Assembly (NCBI RefSeq): GCF_024054195.1
Contig: NZ_JAMXLB010000001.1
Span: forward strand, 2,039,624 to 2,103,623
DNA length: 64,000 nucleotides
Direction: 5' to 3'
Source of the DNA: Flavobacterium sp. NRK F7
GTDB lineage: Bacteria; Bacteroidota; Bacteroidia; Flavobacteriales; Flavobacteriaceae
Shown here piece by piece: positions 61,133 to 64,000 of this stretch; the first letter of the stretch is position 1; each line of letters opens with the position of its first letter. The notes under the pieces were generated by a model. It worked only from the letters and a program-made list of their open reading frames with translations. It was not told where the DNA came from and searched no databases. The translations under genes were made by a program, and so were the position numbers.

Positions 61133-61702
61133 TTAGAATTCAGTATCATCTCTTTCACAATACCAATTAGGCTGACATTCTGAAACTAAGCATCCTCCTG
61201 CGTGATATTTTTTTTCTTTTGTTGTAATTTCGTTTCCGTTTTTATCTACTTTTTTACCTTTCTTATTTACAAAATAGACTTTGCTGATAAAACCATAAAC
61301 AATTGGTATTACTTTATCCTTTTTTCCGCATTTTATACATTTGGGTTTCTCTTCCGAATTTTTATATGGACAAACTGGACAAATTGAAATATCAGCTGTA
61401 TAAATTTCATTTTCATTAAGTTGAATTATATAATACATATTTGTTGGATAATTGCGAACTGAAAATGAAAGTTTCAAAGTGTCTGCTTTTAAATTTTCAA
61501 ATTTAAATTCTAAATTTTCATTCAAAAGAATACTATCATTTATTGTTTTTGATTTTAAAAAGGCATAAATATTTTTCGGAAGATGTTTTATATTTTCGCT
61601 ATCATTTACAATAATTTTTCCAACTATTTTTCCATTTTGTGCATTGCAAAATATAGAGAACATAAGAAAAAATATTATTTTTAAAATATTTTTCAAAACC
61701 AT
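61133..61702 (-). CDS. secreted protein with four-Cys site (cassette gene)
   Basis: This is a 189-residue protein with a signal peptide (residues 1-21, cut near CNAQ-N). A beta-sandwich-like middle precedes a Cys-rich stretch near residue 110 (ICPVCPYK, then KCIKCGKKDKVIPIVYGFI), probably a metal knuckle. A C-terminal GGCLVSECQPNWYCERD adds more Cys. No family was recognised. The downstream box is GTTATATGCTG; the upstream partner is not clear. Confidence 0.7.
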   Translation of the reverse strand: MVLKNILKIIFFLMFSIFCNAQNGKIVGKIIVNDSENIKHLPKNIYAFLKSKTINDSILLNENLEFKFENLKADTLKLSFSVRNYPTNMYYIIQLNENEIYTADISICPVCPYKNSEEKPKCIKCGKKDKVIPIVYGFISKVYFVNKKGKKVDKNGNEITTKEKKYHAGGCLVSECQPNWYCERDDTEF

Positions 61703-61730
61703 GGTTTATAATTTTTTGTTGTTTTCTGAG

Positions 61731-61800
61731 GCAAAATAGCGCCCAGCTTCGCAAAGTCTGGAAGTAGTCATTGAAGCAAAACGCTGTTAAGAGAAGTTTT
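61731..61800 (-). repeat. short inter-cassette attC-like spacer
   Basis: ATAGCG-CCC-AGCTTC on the left can pair with GAAGC-AAAA-CGCT on the right, just inside GTTAAGAGAAG (61786-61796). The spacer is about 60-70 bp, close to the shortest attC sites. Confidence 0.55.
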
Positions 61801-61801
61801 T

Positions 61802-62398
61802 TTAGTATATTTCAATTGTTTTTGCCAATTCATTATACAGTTCGGTGTTGTCTTCTTTTTCTGAATCCATAAATGTTATTTGGTAAAACTGATTTTTTAT
61901 AGGAACAGCATAGACTGTTATTGTAACCTTTTCTTCGCCATTTTTTGCTTTTAAAGTGTAAGCGCAGACAGCTTTTACGCAATCTAATCCACTAATTTTT
62001 GTTTTAACTGGGTTTGATAAATATTGAAAATCTGGAAAAACATTTTTTATGCTGCTAAAACTTTCTTCAATTACATTTTTAAACTCATCGAAAGTTTTAG
62101 AATTATTTTTCCGCAAATTCACCTTTATAGTTGGAATAATTCCTGGAGTTGTTTCAATAGGATATTTATAAAACGTAACTACTTGAATAGTTCCTTTATT
62201 TTGTTCTAATAATTTATTTAGTGTTTCTGTATCGAGTTTTATTTGTTTTTTTATGTTTTCTAGACTTTCTCCACTTTTTGCAACAATCCATTTTTCAGGT
62301 TGTTCAATATTAAATCCTAAACTCTCGTTTTTAAATGTGTTTTGTCCTAAACAAGTATTCGCAATTAATAAAATAAGAATTAATTTAATGTTTTTCAT
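61802..62398 (-). CDS. secreted protein of unknown function (cassette gene)
   Basis: This is a 198-residue protein with a signal peptide (residues 1-18, cut near CLGQ-N). The mature part, with NESLGFNIEQPEKWIVAKSG near residue 24, ISGLDCVKAVCAYTLKAKNG, VYAVPIKNQFYQITFMDSEK and an ELAKTIEI end, looks PsbP/DUF1795-like. The boxes are GTTAAGAGAAGTTTT (61786-61800) and AAAATCTCGCCTAAC (62418-62432), complementary at about 11 of 15 bases. Confidence 0.7.
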   Translation of the reverse strand: MKNIKLILILLIANTCLGQNTFKNESLGFNIEQPEKWIVAKSGESLENIKKQIKLDTETLNKLLEQNKGTIQVVTFYKYPIETTPGIIPTIKVNLRKNNSKTFDEFKNVIEESFSSIKNVFPDFQYLSNPVKTKISGLDCVKAVCAYTLKAKNGEEKVTITVYAVPIKNQFYQITFMDSEKEDNTELYNELAKTIEIY

Positions 62399-62417
62399 AT
62401 TTTTTCTGTTTTTCAGT

Positions 62418-62504
62418 AAAATCTCGCCTAACAGTCATGTATAACCTAGAGTAACGGGTTAATATGCGTTAATTTGCGGTTATACATTATTGTGTGCAGT
62501 ACTT
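62418..62504 (-). repeat. most attC-like site of the array
   Basis: The upstream-unit box GCCTAAC (62426-62432), the canonical RYYYAAC form, is followed by AGTC and the arm ATGTATAACC (62437-62446). After a 31-base centre comes the perfect inverse GGTTATACAT (62478-62487), then ATTGTGTGCAGTACTT (62489-62504). Only the right core deviates (ATT for GTT). The stop codon of the next gene (62480-62482) lies inside the right arm. Confidence 0.7.
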
Positions 62505-63226
62505 TTTCTTTTATTTGTTATTATTTGTTCAGCCCAAGAAATTTTTTCAGCAAAACTTTCTGTTTCAAATTCAAAATATTTCTGTTGAATTTTGTTAAGA
62601 GTTTTATCTGACAAAATCCAATTTATTAATTCCTCCACGTTTTCTTTTTGATCGTGAAATCCGCTGATTTTTTTTCTATCAAAAAGTGTCGTTTGTTCGT
62701 CAACAATAAATTCAGCTAAATGCTTTATTCCAGCTTTTGATTCCGATTGAGTCCAAACGTCAAGCAGATCAGAGAATTTTGGGTAAAAATGTGCAATAGC
62801 AGAAAAGTAATCTTTAAATTCAAATTCTGCTTTTCGGCTGTTGTCATTTACAATACTTTCCCAAAGTGCAATCATAAATTCGTGAATTACTTTTTGCTCT
62901 TCTTCTGCCCAATTTTGGAATTCTGCAAGAGTAAGTTTGTCAAATGCAATCCAAATTTCGTAAGGTGTTCTTAATTCAGCTGTTAGCTCAAAAATTCGAG
63001 GAAGAAAATGTTTATAGTCGTTTGCATTTCCCCAAGTTGTCATTGCTTTTCCTGTGAAATGAGATAAATCATCTTCATCTAATTCTCGCAATGGTTTTGA
63101 AAATAATTTCTTATTCCACTTGTCCAAGTCATCATAATTTGGACTTCCATTCATTGCAGAATTACTATGATACTTTTCAAAAGTCTCATACAATTTCTCA
63201 GTGTTATTTTTTAATCTCTCGGTCAT
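62480..63226 (-). CDS. soluble protein of unknown function (cassette gene), stop inside the site
   Basis: This is a 248-residue soluble helical protein with NSAMNGSPNYDDLDKWNKKL near residue 22, FTGKAMTTWGNANDYKHFLP near 58 and ELINWILSDKTLNKIQQKYF later. No family was recognised. I chose the ATG at 63226 (MTERLK); the frame from 63244 starts with TTG inside the box. The last codons (CAC AAT AAT GTA TAA) are site sequence. The boxes ATTGTGTGCAGTACTT (62489) and AAGTACACACAAC (63233-63245) are complementary apart from a gap. Confidence 0.72.
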   Translation of the reverse strand: MTERLKNNTEKLYETFEKYHSNSAMNGSPNYDDLDKWNKKLFSKPLRELDEDDLSHFTGKAMTTWGNANDYKHFLPRIFELTAELRTPYEIWIAFDKLTLAEFQNWAEEEQKVIHEFMIALWESIVNDNSRKAEFEFKDYFSAIAHFYPKFSDLLDVWTQSESKAGIKHLAEFIVDEQTTLFDRKKISGFHDQKENVEELINWILSDKTLNKIQQKYFEFETESFAEKISWAEQIITNKRKSTAHNNV

Positions 63227-63232
63227 TTTAGG

Positions 63233-63411
63233 AAGTACACACAACGGTTTTCTGCTTTTAACAGTTGTGTAAATTTATACCAAAAGAGTACAAGTACAAA
63301 ACTCCTCGTGGAATTTTCGGAGACCCGGGCACAAAGTACGAACTGGTGCAGCAAAATTCCGAACACAAGCCAAGTCTAGCAATTGCTACAAACCGCTGTT
63401 AGCCACAGTAA
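63233..63411 (-). repeat. inter-cassette spacer carrying the 94-bp dispersed repeat
   Basis: Boxes AAGTACACACAAC (63233-63245) and GTTAGCCACAGTAA (63398-63411). Arms GGTTT (after AACG-type core) and AAACC just inside pair. The block 63262-63355 is about 91 percent identical to 55912-56005. Confidence 0.65.
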
Positions 63412-63422
63412 TTGGTTTACTC

Positions 63423-63926
63423 TTACTTAAATTTTGTAAAATCAATTTCTTCATTTAAGAACTCTAAATCAATAAAATAATTCTCATCATCAAAATCATT
63501 AGATGTATATACACTTATATAATCTCTCAATCTTAATTTAAATTCTACTACAGTTTTATCCATGTGAACAGTAGTTGAAAATTCTTTTTTAATCTTACCA
63601 CTCTCTTTGTATTTACACAATATCTTTGTTGAATGTAAATCTACTAAATCAACTCTTTTTGGATCTCTAGACATCCATTCAAAAAAATTTTCATCTTCAT
63701 TTGACAGTGAATATGTGGCAGAATTTCTATCTACTTTTGTGTCAAAGTTTATAATAACACAGTCGTCAGTTTTGATTCTTATTTCCTTCCAATCGTTACG
63801 GAGTTTTTTTAAAACTTGCATGTGGTTAGTTTTTCTCCAAGTATTAAATTTTTTTCTTGAGTATTTGCTCCAGAAATAAAGAGAAAAATATAAAAGTAAT
63901 GCTATTGAGAAGTATATCCAGGTCAT
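63423..63926 (-). CDS. single-pass membrane protein of unknown function (cassette gene)
   Basis: This is a 167-residue protein with an N-terminal membrane segment (residues 2-18) and a basic stretch (KYSRKKFNTWRKTNH). A soluble part follows with DWKEIRIKTDDCVIINFDTK near 46 and a C-terminal acidic end. No family was recognised. The boxes GTTAGCCACA-TAA (63398) and TTATTGTGGCTAAC (63935-63947) are complementary over 10 bases plus flanks. Confidence 0.7.
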   Translation of the reverse strand: MTWIYFSIALLLYFSLYFWSKYSRKKFNTWRKTNHMQVLKKLRNDWKEIRIKTDDCVIINFDTKVDRNSATYSLSNEDENFFEWMSRDPKRVDLVDLHSTKILCKYKESGKIKKEFSTTVHMDKTVVEFKLRLRDYISVYTSNDFDDENYFIDLEFLNEEIDFTKFK

Positions 63927-63934
63927 TTTTGGTG

Positions 63935-64000
63935 TTATTGTGGCTAACTAAAATATACACGCTACTTTATAGCGCCAACCTACTCATTTTGTGAGGTATG
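63935..64000 (-). repeat. start of the next spacer (runs off the right edge)
   Basis: Box TTATTGTGGCTAAC (63935-63947) is followed by a block similar to 60925-60979 (GCTAACTAAAATATACACGC, TATAGCGCCAACCTACTCAT). The array continues beyond the window. Confidence 0.55.

Larger units (their letters stand above)
49495..64000 (-). other. integron-like gene-cassette array without a visible integrase
   Basis: From about 49.5 kb to the window end, all genes lie on the minus strand. Most units have a private inverted repeat: GTTnnnn... upstream of the gene and the complement ...nnnnAAC after it. Examples (coding strand) are GTTGTGCACA (54456-55019 unit), GTTGTGAGCA (55190-55846), GTTGTGCAAT (57811-58503) and GTTAGCCACA (63423-63926). 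In integrons each inserted cassette shows this: its 5' end carries TTRRRY and its 3' end RYYYAAC. Cores here are looser than canonical. No integrase or attI was seen. Confidence 0.6.

Noticed and set aside
63227..63244. TTG start at 63244 for the gene ending at 62480
   Set aside because: The added residues are encoded by the unit box; the ATG at 63226 follows it directly.
49495..64000. Inter-gene palindromes as ordinary intrinsic terminators
   Set aside because: Most arms are separated by 30-100 bases, lack T-runs, and the boxes pair across whole genes rather than within one hairpin.
49495..64000. Prophage or conjugative element
   Set aside because: No integrase, capsid, relaxase, transposase or flanking tRNA was seen.

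Overview
The window comes from a low-GC member of the Flavobacteriaceae, most like Flavobacterium. The evidence is the AT-rich codon use, many Bacteroidetes-type -7 promoter boxes (TAnnTTTG), a large secreted protein ending in a type IX secretion (T9SS type B) sorting domain, a menaquinone gene cluster and many short lipoproteins. No rRNA, tRNA, CRISPR array, insertion sequence, phage gene or integrase gene was seen.

Region 1 (1-5.7 kb): an envelope-linked block. It holds an operon of a membrane protein, sanA and a winged-helix regulator, followed by a second operon (COQ4-like protein, DUF1361 protein, two tandem paralogous membrane proteins, creD running off the left edge). A shared palindrome, ACTTTGAA-N-TTCAAAGT, precedes both and is a candidate operator for the regulator. 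An M28 peptidase and a DUF1801 protein follow.

Region 2 (5.8-25 kb): housekeeping and envelope genes: an outer-membrane protein, kdsA, a YeeE/YedE sulfur-transport pair, clpS, prmA, a porin, a CvfB-like RNA-binding protein, a YheT-type hydrolase, a complete RND efflux operon, a T9SS-exported protein and a DODA-type dioxygenase.

Region 3 (25-45 kb): a serine hydrolase, a PH-domain protein and a C1 peptidase, then menB - PH-domain pair - menA - UPF0173 hydrolase - menC (menaquinone synthesis). After these come miaE, a glycosyltransferase, a Nudix hydrolase, a MazG-like pyrophosphatase, a propeller lipoprotein, a DoxX protein, an MscS channel and several flavobacterial hypotheticals.

Region 4 (about 45-64 kb): the unusual part. 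Nearly all genes lie on the minus strand. They are short, mostly unrecognised, and one (sometimes two or three) per unit. Most units are bracketed by a unit-specific inverted repeat of about 7-14 bp that carries GTT upstream of the gene and AAC downstream of it, on the coding strand. Between units lie 55-200 bp spacers, some with perfect inverted arms, and spacer families recur at distant sites. In three units the stop codon lies in or just past the downstream box. This is the layout of an integron gene-cassette array with attC sites, or a functional analogue, but with no integrase in view and with cores looser than GTTRRRY. I consider it the best candidate for an undescribed system here. The same region has three frameshifts, each in a poly-A run, and one gene-end relic.
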